The notes under the pieces are model-generated. The model was not told the DNA's origin. It saw only the letters and a program-made list of their open reading frames with translations, and did not search any database. Shown here piece by piece: positions 32,788-33,628 of a stretch of DNA of 33,628 nucleotides (position 1 is its first letter; each line of letters starts with the position of its first letter). Origin of the DNA: an uncultured Clostridium sp. (GTDB lineage Bacteria; Bacillota; Clostridia; Lachnospirales; Lachnospiraceae); assembly GCA_945915475.1 (NCBI GenBank), contig CAMEFI010000034.1, forward strand, positions 1 to 33,628, given 5' to 3'. A program made the translations under genes and the position numbers.

Positions 32788-33628
32788 ATGATGAATACTT
32801 GCAAACATGTTACATCGAAACCTGCTGTGTCAATGTATTTCGTGGCGGTTGTTATCATTACGGCATTGTTAATGATTGTAACAATCGGTGCGATACATGT
32901 GTCAGCAGTAAATGCACCGGAAGTAACTGACAACATTCATTCAAGTGATTACGACTTTACAGTCGGAACACAGAAACCGATCTATTCGTTCCTGCATAAA
33001 ACAGACACCGGATACGAGAGGGTGGAAAATCTGTATGAGAGTAAAATCTACAAGGGCGATAACGATGGAGAGGCTTACAAAAAGAGCACCAAGGTGGTCA
33101 TTGAACAGTATGATAACGACTTCGGTTTTCTTTCCAAAAAGGAAATTGTATTGGAAAGCGACTGTTTTGGAACCGTATGCTTCGGAGAGGAGTATAACTA
33201 TCTGGTAAGCGGAAATATCGGCAAAAAAAATGTGACGGAATACGAAGAAGGTACAAGAGTGACAAAATACACAAAGGATTGGGATGAGGTGGAACATTAT
33301 ACCATCAGAGGTGGGACTTGTGCACTTCCGTTTGCAGGTAGTTGCTGTGCTTTGGAAAAAGACGGCTATCTGTATATCTATACCGGGTATAAAGATTTTT
33401 CAGGGCATCAGAAAAGTACGACCAAAATCTGCGATTTGCAGAACAAGAGATTTTTGGATTTTAATGAACGTCCATTTTATTTTAGTGCATCTGCCAGCCA
33501 TTCTTATCGCCAGAATCTGATTATTGACAAAAACGGGCAGCTTTATGCAACAGGCCACGGAGATTCAGGTCCACGTTCTATTTATGTGTATACTTATATA
33601 GGGAAGAATGAATATTCATGTGACCTAT
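32788..33628 (+). CDS. Secreted or membrane-anchored protein of unknown function (3' end outside window)
   Basis: An open frame from ATG 32788 (or ATG 32791) to the right edge, 280 codons, preceded by AAAGGAGAG (32771-32779). The N-terminus has a basic start, a hydrophobic stretch (MYFVAVVIITALLMIVTIGAI) and then VSAVNAPEVTD, a signal peptide or membrane anchor. The exported part is rich in aromatic and charged residues with repeated short beta-like segments (CFGEEYNYLVSGNIG, LEKDGYLYIYTGYKDF, LIIDKNGQLYATGHGDSG), which resembles a beta-propeller, but no family is assigned. It contains no VaFE domain. Confidence 0.75.
   Translation, partial: MMNTCKHVTSKPAVSMYFVAVVIITALLMIVTIGAIHVSAVNAPEVTDNIHSSDYDFTVGTQKPIYSFLHKTDTGYERVENLYESKIYKGDNDGEAYKKSTKVVIEQYDNDFGFLSKKEIVLESDCFGTVCFGEEYNYLVSGNIGKKNVTEYEEGTRVTKYTKDWDEVEHYTIRGGTCALPFAGSCCALEKDGYLYIYTGYKDFSGHQKSTTKICDLQNKRFLDFNERPFYFSASASHSYRQNLIIDKNGQLYATGHGDSGPRSIYVYTYIGKNEYSCDL

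Overview
The window looks like a chromosomal segment of a low-GC, anaerobic Gram-positive bacterium, most likely a gut Lachnospiraceae (Clostridia). Reasons: AT-rich codon use, strong AGGAGG-type ribosome binding sites, Firmicutes-type gene sets (cdaA-cdaR, HPr with Ser46, a YhaO/YhaN-like pair, a VaFE-type surface protein, a PD-(D/E)XK 'transposase'), and protein sequences that read like that family. This is judged by eye; no database search was run.

Layout. 1-1225: the 3' end of an unknown gene, then an LTA-synthase/sulfatase-like gene broken by an internal deletion. 1241-2197 (minus): a CobW/COG0523 P-loop protein with unusual motifs. 2305-9571: a plus-strand group with an SbcD/YhaO-like nuclease, an SbcC/YhaN-like ATPase carrying a membrane hairpin, a membrane EAL protein with a degenerate GGDEF site, and a sodium:neurotransmitter-type symporter. 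9683-14199: a tightly packed c-di-AMP operon (two membrane proteins of unknown function, cdaA, cdaR, an HPr, a Sir2 deacylase). 14234-16183: an AraC-type regulator divergent from a cytoplasmic GH5 glycosidase. 16371-19310: a LysR regulator, a DUF1292-like protein and purA; the lysR and purA upstream regions share three copies of one palindromic box. 19463-22677: a small membrane protein, birA, and gdhA behind a strong promoter and a short leader ending in an intrinsic terminator. 22701-23058: about 300 bp of hairpin-rich DNA including a branched RNA-like fold. 23205-28651: an Asp/Arg/His/Cys-rich small protein, a 69-residue protein, a MATE transporter, a YitT-family protein, a second hairpin-rich spacer, a LysR regulator and a class I aminotransferase. 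28705-33628: an accessory-looking region with a type I signal peptidase, two small unknown genes, the orphan C-terminus of a VaFE adhesin, an IS200/IS605-like hairpin remnant, a perfect 18-bp inverted repeat, a PD-(D/E)XK protein behind a structured leader, and the start of a secreted protein that runs off the window.

Together the genes cover nucleotide second messengers (c-di-AMP synthesis, probable c-di-GMP breakdown), nitrogen and purine metabolism (gdhA, purA), biotin (birA), DNA end processing and membrane transport. The least explained material is non-coding: the LysR-type boxes linking lysR to purA, the gdhA leader, the branched element after gdhA, the spacer after the YitT gene, and the leader of the PD-(D/E)XK gene, whose last hairpin ends on the Shine-Dalgarno sequence. 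No intact insertion sequence, CRISPR array, tRNA or rRNA gene was seen.
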